From Scleropages formosus (Eukaryota > Chordata > Actinopteri > Osteoglossiformes > Osteoglossidae): a stretch of DNA of 64,000 nucleotides. Made by a program: the position numbers and the translations under genes. This document shows, one piece after another, positions 47,704-59,503 of this stretch. Below the pieces are notes generated by a model. It was not told the DNA's origin and did no database searches. It was given only the letters and a program-made list of their open reading frames with translations. The stretch spans positions 12,525,001 to 12,589,000 of the forward strand of contig NC_041825.1 in assembly GCF_900964775.1 (NCBI RefSeq), read 5' to 3'. How positions within the stretch are numbered: the stretch's first letter is position 1; each line of letters starts with the position of its first letter.

Positions 47704-50700
47704 TCAGTGTGCACTTGTGACAGTTCCTGTAACAAACACACTGCCCTAAAGGACCCTCGTCTTCTTGCTTTCCACGAGGTTAATCCGGTCGTGAATTAGT
47801 TTGCATGCCCCCCCTCTGCAAATCTGCTGGCTTTGTGGTTCGACTTTGCTAATGGCCACTTTCCATGTGCGAAACTGATGGCAGGAATTGTTGCCTGACC
47901 TAAAATCCCTTTTAAATGTTTGACAGCTTTCAGTGTTCAGTCCTCAAGCTGAACCCTTGCCAGTGTGCTCCTCCGTGACTCACAGTTTGTACGGTGCAAT
48001 TACTGTCTTTCTTGGTTTATACAATGGGCTGAGCCCTTCACAACTGTGAATTACTTTATGGACAACAGCAAGAACAAGAGCAGGAAAAAGCAGCTCCTCT
48101 CTAACCTGTCAGGTTCAGCTATGACCTCTGAAGATGGTACATACCTCCCATAGCCACAGTAAATAAGGATAATCTTACTGTATTGTCTGACTTTCCTAGC
48201 ATTAGTTACATTTTTCAGTAATGACAGCCCAGTTTGAATCTCTCACTCCTCTCTCCTAACTTCTAACATCTTCACTATTGAGAAGGATGCTAAACCAGTT
48301 CCATTACAGTAATATGTTCTTTAGCTTGGCTAGAAATCTGCAGAGCGTGTAGCCCACCGAGACCAGGGTTGCAACACACTTCTGCAGCACACCCCGGAGC
48401 GTGTAACACAGACACGGCGAGAGCGGCAGTGGCACACCAATGGCTTTAGTTAATCACAAGTCCCCAGAGCGGCAGTTTGTCACCATCAACCAGCATTGCA
48501 CAACTGCTCCTCCAGATACCCATAAAAAAGCATGCTCCTTGTTTCAGGGCCAGTGGGGGATCAAAAGTGGCCACGTTTCAGCTGTTTCATTTTTAAAGTC
48601 CAGCTCTTCTCTCTGCTCCGTGATGGACTGGTGTCCCATCCAGGCTGTACCCTGCCCCATACTATGTTCATTCAGGATCTGGGTAACTGCAGCCCCACAC
48701 TGGACAAACAGATGTTGAATATGAGTGAATAGTGAATTGTTTCTGCATAACATCATGAGCGAACCTCCAATATTTGAAACAAATATGAAGCAACAGACTG
48801 AGTAAAGTAGTTCCAGTGAGAGGACCGCTGCTGTCATGAACTACCGCTGGGTGACTTCATCTTATGCAGCAGTGCTTAATCAAGCAGCTCTACTGCATTT
48901 GTGTTACATTCTTCAGCCCTGTCAGTCACCCTGGATGAATCAATTTGCAAGGCAAATTTACACTGATTAGTGTTTCATACATTTTGCACTATTACTCATA
49001 TAGAGCAGTCATGTGTATTGGATAATGTTTTAATTTGTGCTGGCGATGCAGAAAAGTTGGTTACAGCATGATGGCCTTTATATGAGTTTGCCAAAGAAAA
49101 AATGTAGAAGTAATGTCTGAAAATAGCATATAGCAAAGCCACCCTGACAAGGTTACAATGAGACAGACAAGTTTATATAATTTCTGAAAAATCACAATCA
49201 GATCATGTAGTGCTGGTTTCAGAAAAGTTATGATCAGTTGGACTGCATGCATGAAAAACACGTTAATTCTCAAAAGCAGAGTTATGCGGAACTATGTGAG
49301 GATATTTGCACTGTACATAATTACTGTGATGTAACACAGGACGAGCCACAGTCTGAGTGTAGGAGTTGCTGTGTTTCCCAGGGCTGGATGAACGAGGTCC
49401 ACTCCTATGATCCGGACACACACAACCCATCGCTCAGCCACTCAGTGTATGCCACCCTGGAGGGCTCCTGTCTGCACTTGGCTTATCCACGTTCCAATGT
49501 CCCCCGGAGGGCCACCTTCAACGAGCCACCGCACGATGCTGTCTTCATCAGCTCGCGCCACTACCAGCTGGCTAATAGCAAGGTGCACTGTGCCCTTTGC
49601 AATACAGGGTGCCGTTTTCACAGTTTCAACTATTTTTCTTCTCATTGAAATTGTAGTGCTGTTAGTTGTGCTCTGGGGTGTGGCTAAATGAACTCATTCC
49701 AGATAATTTCTAAATACCTGCTAGAGCATGGCATCTAAAGCGAAATACTTTCAGAAGGTTAATAAAGTATACAGAATACAAGACATTCTTATTATTGGTA
49801 TTTTTGTTACAGGTGTTTCTACTGCCTCCGCTCCTGGCCCACAAGAGGGTGTGGAACCAGAAATATCCCATCTGTATTGTGTTGGCTGAGGGGGAGGAAG
49901 GAGCAGATGAGGAAGGCACAGACGATGTCATGGAAGGGGAGCCAAGAGCAGAGAGCCAGGCAGCGCAGCCTCAGCCGGGACACCCCACTACTCTTTTCCT
50001 CTTTGCCCGAACAGGAAGAGAGAAGGAGGAGTGGTTCCAGCACTTTCTGTGTGCTTCCAAGATGAACAACAGATGTGGTTCTAGGTCTGGTAAGGGACTG
50101 TTCTGCACATTACCTGCAGCACATTAGTAAATCTACACGTGGGACAGGGCATTAGTTGAACGTTGTGAATGCGTTGTTGTCATCCTTCTGTTCAGTGTTG
50201 TTCACTTGCTGCTGTTCTTTAGGAATAAAACAGTCAGGTCTCCAATGCTGTACTACTGAACCACTTTGAAGCTGTCACATGAGTGTATGTAAGCAATGCC
50301 ACGGTGCCCTTGTTCCCCCAGGACTGAGTCCATCATGTGGATCAGGTGTGGCACAGTGCAGCGAGAATTCCAGCAGGGGAAGCACCGAGGACATCTCTCG
50401 GCTCCAGATGAGAGACCTGGCAGTCGGCATGAGAGAGAAAATCCTTCTGGACTACAACAACTACATGGCACGCTTTACCACAGCCTGCGACCCTGGAAGC
50501 CCTTTGGCTAGCCTGTGCCACAGTGCTGAAGGTAGTCCCGTTGACAAAACAAAGGTGAGCAGAGTATGTGATATTCAGAACCTCTTCTTGGTCATTTTAA
50601 CCCCATCTTGTTCATTAAGTGACAATTTTCCCTCACCCAAGGAAGAGTGTTGTTCAAAGCACCTTAATCATTCTTCTTATCTGTTCAAAGGACCGTAAAG

Positions 50701-53700
50701 GATTATATGTTTTATATTGTCCACTGTTACCATGGAGATGACAGTCATTGCCATCACTTAACAGTCCACGATAGCAAACTGACAATGTCATTTTATTCAA
50801 AATAGTGATCACATTAATTTTACTTAGACTTTATAAATGATGGGCATTGCCCTTTGCAATTTTGGGAGTTAGTTAACAAGACATAGCTATATCCAGAACT
50901 GACTTCTTAATTTTGAATAATGTGAAGGAGTCAAGTGTGAATAGAAAAAAGGAGTATAGCATAGACTCATTTTTCTGTTGGATATGGGCTAATATTTCAA
51001 ATCGTTCTGCTGTCAAAGTGATGTAATCTTGCAGTATTATTCATTCAATGTTCTGCAATATTTACCCATCTTGATATAAAATTGTCTCTGTGCACCTCAC
51101 ACAACAGTAAGAAATTCTTTAAGCAAGCATTAAGAGAAAACACCTTTTAGGGCATTTTGTGCAACAGGGAATATAAGATCTTCCCAGGCCCCCGTGTGTA
51201 CAGTTTCATGCACCATCCATTCTTTTAATTAATAAGGTTTGATTGGGTTGTTATAGGATATTTTCAGATGTTACATATAATAATAGACAAAAGTGTCATG
51301 GCTGAACTCGGGAAACCAAGCCGATGGACTCAAGTGCAGGCACTTTATTTCCGATAAGGGTCAGACAAAGAACTTGGTCAAGGACAGGCAAGGGTCGATC
51401 GATCTTCGGACGTCGTTCAGTGTCAACTTTTTTGTCTTAATTTTTGCCGCAGTTCTTCTGTGACCACACCACAGCTCACCCTGAAGCCCAGATGGCCTGG
51501 ATCAATGCCCTTATTGGGAGAATCTTCTGGGACTTCCTTTGTGAAAAGTACTGGGCAGACCAGGTGGCCCACAAGATACAGAAAAAGCTGAGCAAGATCA
51601 AGGTGAGTGATGAACATTGGGAGAATTATAGAAATTATGAGAAAGTATAATGATGGCATTGATCATGCTAATAATTAACTGAGGGTTTAAACTTGAGAAT
51701 GGAAATATACACTTGCTGCTGGGATTATAAATGTTACCTAAAGTGATTCAGTGCACATTGTCTGAGTATAGACAATTAGATATGTTTCACCATAATTCAT
51801 TGCATTGTGTAATGCATTCATTTACTCTTTGATCACATTGAGTGTTTAAATAGTGTTTCTTTGGCTGTCTCTGTTATCCCTCTGCAGCTTCCTTACTTCA
51901 TGAATGAGCTGACCCTGACAGAACTGGACATGGGCACCTGTATGCCTCAGGTGTTGAGCACATCAAAACCCTCCATGGACCGTAGAGGTGAGCTCTCAGA
52001 GGACCCTGCAGTCAAAGATCATAGGAAAGCCAACCAGCCTCAAGGTTGCATCAGAAATTATTTGCTTATGCCTGCAACATCATCATTTTGAACCCTTGAC
52101 AAGACGAGACGTTATTATCCTGTTGTAATCCCCCATTGGTGAGGAATGGGGGTCGACTCGATGTTGTTGGAGTGATGCCCGGCCTGTTCCCCACAACCTG
52201 GGGAACGAGTGGGCATACGCACCCAGCAGGGCTCAGGCGGGATTAAGCCTCCCCAGTGCTGAGGAATCAGCCACTGCGGAGGGCACACTTTATGCCCTTT
52301 GCTCTTCACAGCCTGACAGTCTGCCCCAGTTATGTAAATGCTCACGTCACCATCAGCAGGGCTTCATCCTCCTCTATTATCCATGTCACATATGTGTCAT
52401 GCTGGACATGTGGCATTACACCTGTTTTCACACATGTGAGTTTAACACTCTGCTTTTGTTTCTAATTCTCACTACTTGACATGTCACTGCAGTGCTTCAA
52501 ATTTACTGTATGAATGTAGATCATCAAAAAGTAGCAGGTAGCTGGTATGGGAGATGAACTTGTTAACAAATAAAATTTGTCAGTTCCCATTAGATGTCCA
52601 GTGGTTGTACAAAGATAGTTTTCCTGACTTATTTGGTTGAACTATTCAGATGCCTGAAATTATGCAAATTTTTACATTAACAACTAAATTATACTTGTTT
52701 GAACTCATAATTAAATAGTATCAAACACAAAAATAGGAAATATGCAGAAGCAACATTATAGAATATATCTACACGGTTACCAATTGTGTGTTGATAAATG
52801 CAGTAACTATAACGGAAATGACTGTCTACTCATTCTTTTTGAATTTCTCTTCATGCACGATTGGCTTTTAACCTAGATTTTAAAAATAGAACCTTTCTAG
52901 TTAGGCTTTGCCATGTGTACCATAAAAAATGTGTAATATTATGTGTCCGTTTATTGTGCTCCAAGGCATTTTTCAGACACAATTTTTACCATATTATATC
53001 ATATACAGTACATTCAGCAACCTATTTCTAGGCCCAGAAGAAAGGAGACTATTAAAGGCAACTTCATGGCCCCTGAGTGGTGCTGACCCTGTGTCCTGAC
53101 AGGCTTGTGGTTGGAGCTGGAGCTGGTCTACACAGGCTCACTGCAGATGACCCTGGAGACTAAGATGAACCTGTGCAAGCTGGGCAAGGAGAGTGGACTG
53201 GAGACTGACAGTGCACCGGAGTCCAGCGGCATGACGTATGATTCTTTTCTCTTTCTCCCCATGCCTGCTCTCAGCCCCCAGTCCCCCTCTGTGATGAACA
53301 CCTGTACCCCACCCCAGGGCAGTGTGCGAACTGGCTGAGCCATGTGACATGAACAACATGAACCCAAGCTCCGGAGAGCCCTTCTGGCATCACTGCACTC
53401 CTTCTCTCATACCTGCGTCAGTCCTCCCACTTTGTGGTCTTTCCACCCTGTTCTCCATATCCATCTCTCTGAAATTTTACGTCCATTTTTAATAGGTAAT
53501 GGCTTAGATGGTTTAGTGAGGAATAGCAAACTTTCTTTTGGCAGATGTACAGTATATGTATCACTTTTTCCCCAAGCTCAAATCAAAAAATCATTCCTGA
53601 AATTAGTATTCGTATAGAAACATCAACACAAAACACTAATCATGGTACCACTATATACATAAGATTAATAAACATTCTTATTTTAGTATATATGTAAATA

Positions 53701-55416
53701 TTTCATTTGATCAAATAGTTTTAAAATATAACAATGGAACGATGATATATGCAAAGTGTAATGTATTCATGTAAAAGTTTCAATATACAGTATAAATGTA
53801 AAATGTGCGATATAACATTAAGTGCAAAGAACTGCAACACTGTACAATTACTCAAAAGACTACGTGAGCCCATGGAGTGTGCATATGTGTATTTGGTAAT
53901 GTATGACATAGTATAAGACACTGCATCATTTTTTGGGCAGTTCAAGGCACAGGCTCTGCGTTTTAGCCGACAGCGATGAGGAGTCATCCAGCGCCGGTTC
54001 CTCTGATGAGGAGGAGCTACCAACCTCTGAGCCGCAGGGGTGCCTGGGAGACAAAGGCCTTGCTCCCAACCCTGAAGGGTAACAATACATATTACATACA
54101 TTGTAGCTGAAACTCTTTTTTGTGACCCTAGTCAGTTGATAGAGCCTAGTGTTTCATATCTGCTTGTCTTCAGCCATGGGGGTGGTCGCACTAGCAGGAA
54201 GATTCTACGGATCGTTGACAAAATTGCAAAGTCCAAGTACTTCCAGAAGGCCACAGAGAACGAGTTCATCAAAAAAAAGATCGAGGAGGTGTCCAATACA
54301 CCACTGCTGTTGACTGTGGAGGTGCAGGAGCTGTCAGGGACCCTTGCGATCAATATACCACCTCCTCCAACGGACAGAATATGGTACAGCTCAGCCTGCC
54401 CGTTCTCTTGTGCTTCACTACGGACAAAATAGTTACATATTGGAATAAACTGTACAATCACTTTCTCACTAGTATGTGTTTGCATGTAAATGACTAATCT
54501 GGTTTTCATCTTTTTCCAAATTCTCAAATAATTTGCATCCCTCTCTGTGAAATATTTTTGTTTCAGTATCCACATGTAAAATGTTAGACTTTTTTGTCTA
54601 TTTTAGAAGGATATAATCTTACCAATGGTAATGTTGCCATTGTCAATACATTTTAAAGGTTACATGTTTACTGAATCTGAATAACAACAGTTCAGTCTAG
54701 GGATTTGAACTGACAGTTGGCCATGGCTCCTTTCTAAAATGTCTGATATAATCTATTAAAATACCTTAGATCTGTGTATTGCTAGGAAAGCTTAATGTCC
54801 CTGTGTAGTTGTTTTAGATGTGAACCTGTTAGTTTTTTTTTATATAAAGCATTTTACTCTCTTTGTAAAAATTTGACATTTGCTGTGAATGCATGATTTG
54901 TAGGTACAGTTTCTGCATGCCACCACGGTTAGAGCTGCGTGTGAGGCCGAAACTGGGAGAGAGGGAGGTCACGCTAACTCATATCACAGAGTGGATTGAA
55001 AGGAAGCTTCAGGATGAGTTCCAGGTAATAACATACACTTACCACTTCAGGTGGGCTTTTTAGATTGCCTGCATGATCATGTCAAATCATGACAGGATAT
55101 GTAATTGTTATGTTAATCATATTTAATTCAGACCTCTGTAGCAGCTGATAGTTTAAGTGTCTCACTGCATTCCAACAGTTTCAAGACTTTAAATGCCTCC
55201 ATAACAAATGGCCAGAAAATTCTAATTTCAAGTATTTCTTTTAAATTTCAGAAAGTTTTTGTCATGCCAAACATGGATGATATTTATTTGCCACTGATGA
55301 ACTCTGGATTGGACAATCCTCCAGCATCCCAGCAGCTTCCTGCTCAACCTTCATGCCAGTCCTCTGTAGACTCACTGGAAAAGCCTGGTGAGGGTAATGC
55401 TTCTGAGTCAGAATAG
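45878..55416 (+). CDS. tex2: Testis-expressed protein 2, SMP-domain lipid transfer protein
   Basis: ER-anchored protein with a synaptotagmin-like mitochondrial lipid-binding (SMP) domain, thought to move lipids at ER-endolysosome contacts. Eleven coding exons: 45878-47197, 49382-49582, 49813-50089, 50322-50554, 51453-51602, 51888-51987, 53103-53235, 53941-54078, 54174-54383, 54904-55024, 55252-55416. All have GT-AG borders and consistent phase, totalling 1015 residues. Exon 1 encodes a Ser/Pro-rich cytosolic region with two LVKS(L/I)STEI repeats and a hydrophobic hairpin at about 358-406. A PH-like region follows (GWMNEVHSYDPDTH to GREKEEWFQHFLCASK). The SMP domain is at about 690-965 (NALIGRIFWDFLCEKYW, LPYFMNELTLTELDMG, NIPPPPTDRIW). 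A 5' UTR exon must lie upstream, since a splice acceptor precedes the ATG at 45846-45847. Confidence 0.96.
47488..47700 (+). repeat. tRNA-derived SINE with long TG tail, in tex2 intron
   Basis: Head-truncated plus copy with a (TG)n of about 24 units at 47651-47699. The rest of this intron (to 49381) holds one decayed GTGGGAGGAAACC-type relative at 48600-48740. Confidence 0.9.
51294..51420. mobile_element. LTR-like fragment in tex2 intron
   Basis: Starts TGTCATGGCTGAACTCGGGA and includes CTTTATT. It resembles the edge of a fish LTR and shares the TGTCA start with the solo LTR at 38237, but is much shorter. It ends about 30 bp upstream of the acceptor of the exon at 51453. Incomplete; family unresolved. 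Confidence 0.35.
52094..52335. repeat. Unclassified GC-rich block in tex2 intron
   Basis: It differs sharply in composition from the surrounding AT-rich intron and includes CCCCCATTGG...AATGGGGGTC, a short inverted repeat near 52129. It looks like an inserted element, but I recognise no family and see no clear target duplication. Confidence 0.3.
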
Positions 55417-57376
55417 TGCCTCCCCGTGGTGATGAGCGTGAAATATAAGACAGGGTTCCAAGCATTTGTGTTGTAGAAACACACCCTGTACTTGGACAGA
55501 GAAGCACCTGCCACTTTGGACCACCTGAGGATTTAAAGCGTGCAGAGACAAAGCAGATCTGGTTTGTAAAGTTATAAATGTTGATCAGAAACAGGTTGTC
55601 TTTGAGATGTTGCCAGGAAATTGTTTTTTTTTTTTTTCTTTTTTACAGCAATTGTTTGAAACTGGGTGGGTGAGTAATTTTTATGAGGCTGCTGTACTGC
55701 TGTAGCCTGTTTCTGCAGATTCTCAACGCCATTAGGCTGTGGCCAGTATGTAACGCATCTGTGCTCCTACAAGTTGTTGGAATGATGCTGTGCTCACACA
55801 AATACAATTCATATAAGTGTCTTTGTACTCTGCACATCCAGCTGCTCATAATATTAGTGATCTTTACAGTGTATGTACATCATTACATAGTATGCACCTG
55901 ACCATTTTTACACTAAAATACCATTTTTTGAATTTTAATTCAAATTTTCTGTTGCAGATCAAATGAAATGACAAAAAGTACCAGTATTGATTCCAAACCT
56001 TTACAAGTTGCATTATCCGTTAACATTTCCACAGAACTATTGCATTATTCAGGCAACATGTCAGCTGCACTGTACAGGCTTCCCTTGCGTAGGCAGTATA
56101 ATTCACCCTTTAAGATCTGCTTGTAAAGTGAAATCTGAATTACTATTCATTTGAATAGCAAAAAAATGTTTCCCTTATTTATCTTGCCATTATTTTCTCT
56201 TATTTTTGTTTCATTTATTTGTTTTTGGGTAGCATAGCAGCACAGCATTTTGCCCAGCTGCTCTGGTTTCCTCCAAGAGCCCAAAAACATGCATTTCAAG
56301 TAAATTGGTGACTTTAAACTGCCCTCACTTAGTCTTTGCTTTACAGTTATAGCCAATATCCATTTTTGCTGTAAAGCACATTTAATTGCTTTTCAGTCTG
56401 TCCATCCATGCATACAATTTCAGTAATCGCATGTCCTGCACAGGGTTGCAGTGAGCTGGAGCCTATACCTGGATCCTTGGGTGCAAGGCTGAAGAGTGTA
56501 CACCCCAGGACACAGGGTAGTCACACACCAACTACAGGCAACTTAGAATGGCCAGTCCACCTTAACTACACGTCTCTGGCCTGTAGAAGCAAACTGGATC
56601 CCCCCAGGGAAACAATTGCAGATAGGGGAGAACATGCAGACTGAGCAGGGCTCGAACTTACGTTGTCACATAGCACCCAAGTGCAGTAAGGTACCACCAT
56701 GCGAGAGTCCTGAGAGACAAGTAGACATATTGGTGTGCAACACCTGAGTTGCATAAGAGCCATGCCCCATGTGGAGGGTGCAGTAGTGCAGCTTGTATGG
56801 TGCTTTGCGTCACTAAGGTTCCTGTTCTGAATTGAGATTTGTCAGAAAGCAATCCTCATGTAATTTTTGGAGCTTGTTCTGTGAATTTTAGGGTATGAAT
56901 TACATTTTTAAGTTTGAATGCTGTATATTCCTATAAAAAAAAATGGCTGTGGCAAATGTTTTGTCAATACTAAATTTGCTACTGTAAAGGTGTGTATTAA
57001 AATTACTCTTAATTTTGCTTCATATATATAAAAAAAATGACTGGATGCCCCAAATAAACTAAACTTATTGTATTAGCTAATAACAATTAGTACATTAGCC
57101 AACAGCGACCTCTTGTGGCTGTTCCCCTCACATTATTTAGGTAATCACAGGAACACCTGAGTATTTTAAATCTAATATTGGCCATTCATGACATGTCAGT
57201 TTGATTTTGGCTTAAAGTCCAATTCTACTAAAAACTTAGCATCTTCCAAAGTGTTAGTACCCTTAAACTGCACACTTTTCAGTTAGTTTTCATTGGTCAT
57301 TATTGCATGTCTAACAACTTTCCACATAGACAACATACCAAAACTGAATTAAAAGGTGTTTATTTATGAAAGTAGG

Positions 57377-57411
<35 letters not shown>
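55417..57411 (+). other. tex2 3' UTR and downstream DNA
   Basis: An AATAAA at 57053-57058 could end a 1.6 kb tex2 3' UTR. That UTR would include an old interspersed repeat (about 56250-56700). A 36-base A run at 57375-57410 looks like a retroposon tail, but no element body is visible next to it. Confidence 0.4.
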
Positions 57412-57413
<2 letters not shown>

Positions 57414-57654
57414 GTAGCACATTACTAATGCACAACCACATGCAGTATTATAAATGAGGTACTAAATAAAACAAATATAAAAATTGTCCAGTGTGTCAGA
57501 GCAGCTGCCTGGTGGTGTCTCTTGACCATAACTTTGACATTACACTTTCATAGTTCACTGGTCAACTCCTAGAGGGAGAAAACTGAGGGCTGTCTGTATT
57601 ACTTTATCACTAATATAAATAAGATGACATTTAAGTATCCAAAAGACTGGTTCT

Positions 57655-58056
57655 TCAATGAGTGATGTTGTTACATACTTTCCACACTCGGACAGGATCA
57701 AAACAGAACAACCTGATTTTCAGTACACAGCTCTGGACATCATACACTGACATGGTGTGGTGATGACACACCTGAAAAGGAGCATCTTCCCGGTGATCAC
57801 TCAGGTCTTGAAGTCGCCACTCCACTCGACGCGATGCCGATGGTTCCTTCACACAAAAAAGGCGCATTTTCTATTCTGAAACTCGGTCTCTCGATAGCTT
57901 AGTTTTCCCCATTTTACGAAACCAGCAAGAAGAATATGACGAAGTCTTCAAAACCCAGGGAAATGCGTAACCGGCGCGTGACGTGTCGAGTCCTCGACAG
58001 GGAACAGGAGGACAAGCAGCGATGTCCCCCTGCCGTGCATTCAGGTACTCGTTCAC
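57655..58056 (-). other. Unidentified transcript candidate (two short ORFs)
   Basis: Minus-strand block just inside a CpG-rich promoter region. It holds a 61-codon ORF (57871-58056, includes MGKTKLSRDRVSE) and, four bases later, a 70-codon ORF (57655-57867, MRLFCVKEPSASRRVEWRLQ...). The second is followed in frame by a good donor, CAG|GTGTGT, after residue 32 (near 57771), so the block may be the 5' exon of a spliced gene or a noncoding RNA. I recognise no family. Confidence 0.25.
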
Positions 58057-58645
58057 TATCTCTCCCGATCAACGACAGCTACACCACAACGGACGGTGTA
58101 ACTGACCAGAGCTGAGAGAGGAGTGCCAATCGGATCTCATTCCATTGAGAGAGCTCATGAGTGATCCCATGCGAGAGAGAGAGAGAGAGACTCCAGTCTT
58201 ACCAGCATGCCCACCATGCCGCCTCAGCAAGTTGTGTAGTAGTAGTAGTCACCGATAGATCCTCAGCTTCTACGTTCTTACGGTTACACACTGCACTTGT
58301 CGGATTCGCTATTAAATACCTTCGACAAGCAACTGACATAAAGTGGTGAACTTAACCGCACAGCACAGAGTTCCCAAGTACGAACCGCTCCCTCAGCTCA
58401 GTCAGGCACGTTCTAGCTGAACAAGACACTACTACGGCGGTTCTTCAGTCGGTCTAATACAATTAAACTGTTGATTGGGGGGTTAGGGAGGAGACTTAGA
58501 TAGGACCACAAGTGTTTACTGTAACCGACAACCGGTAACAAAGACGAAAAGATTGAGTTCCTCTGAAAATAAGAAAAAACGAACCGCAGAGAGCCGGGGC
58601 AAAAAGGAGCAACTCCTTGGTCTCGTGTCCTTATCCGTACTGCAC

Positions 58646-58655
58646 TCTCGCGAGA
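58646..58655. promoter_or_regulatory. TCTCGCGAGA palindrome in CpG-rich promoter
   Basis: A perfect copy of the TCTCGCGAGA element known from vertebrate CpG-island promoters and bound by BANP. It lies in GC-rich, CpG-containing DNA (about 57800-58720) with no repeats except a short GA run near 58173-58190. It could drive the unidentified minus-strand transcript or a plus-strand noncoding transcript. Confidence 0.6.
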
Positions 58656-58720
58656 ACTCAGTGATGACGAGGCGCAAGTGAGCCGAAAATGTGTAATCGG
58701 GGGAAACTGCGAGCGTTACG

Positions 58721-59503
58721 TTTCAGCGCGGGCTTGATGTATTGTTTTCAGTAACGTTTAAGTAGAATAATGCTTTATATTAACACCCGTGTTTAGAGAT
58801 CTATACGTTATGGAATCCAAATTAAGGATCCAATTCATTCCAACTAACTTATTAAACATTTTCACTGACGTGTTTTAGTATTAAAAAATGTTAAGTTATC
58901 GTGAGCGGTGTCTGCCGTTTAAGTTTAATAAATCAAGGGTTTAAAAAAAATATTTTCACGATTAACAAATTTTGGACAGGATTTTTACATTCTTGTCAGC
59001 GTTAGTATGACAATACAAGCTCGTGACCAAGACAAATTAACGTAATTCAGTTGTGGTACCCAATATCCATTCCTTGTGCCATGTAGGTGATGAGATGATG
59101 AGGGGATCTTCTAAGACTTTATGAAAACGGTGGAAAATCATGTTCTATAAGACTTGTATGGTGTGGTGTTGTTTATTTAAAAAAAAAAAAAATGTTAGTG
59201 GTGACAATAAAATAGTTGGGAAAAAATAAAAAAGTAGCTTATGCACTCTTTCCCATGGTAGCCACTTGATGGTGTAATGGTACTTCACCTGTATAGTCTG
59301 TACTGTACTAGAAAACCTGGAGGACTACAGCTCACATGGGCTCTGCCAGCTCAGCCCTTCACTCGATCCAGGTTGGTTTAGAAATACATTTTTCCGCAGA
59401 AATACATTATTAATCCAATGAAAACCTGAAGAGAGCTGCCTTATGCTGGGACGGTGCTGAAGACCTGTACTCACTTTCTAGCCGTAAGGCACTGCTGTTA
59501 CTG
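58721..59503. other. AT-rich stretch without genes
   Basis: Between the CpG promoter and the rnf151 stop codon; only a short A run near 59180 is notable. Confidence 0.5.

Noticed and set aside
57375-57410. Poly(A) run as the end of a processed pseudogene
   Set aside because: No cDNA-like body or target duplication is visible beside it; left as a simple repeat.
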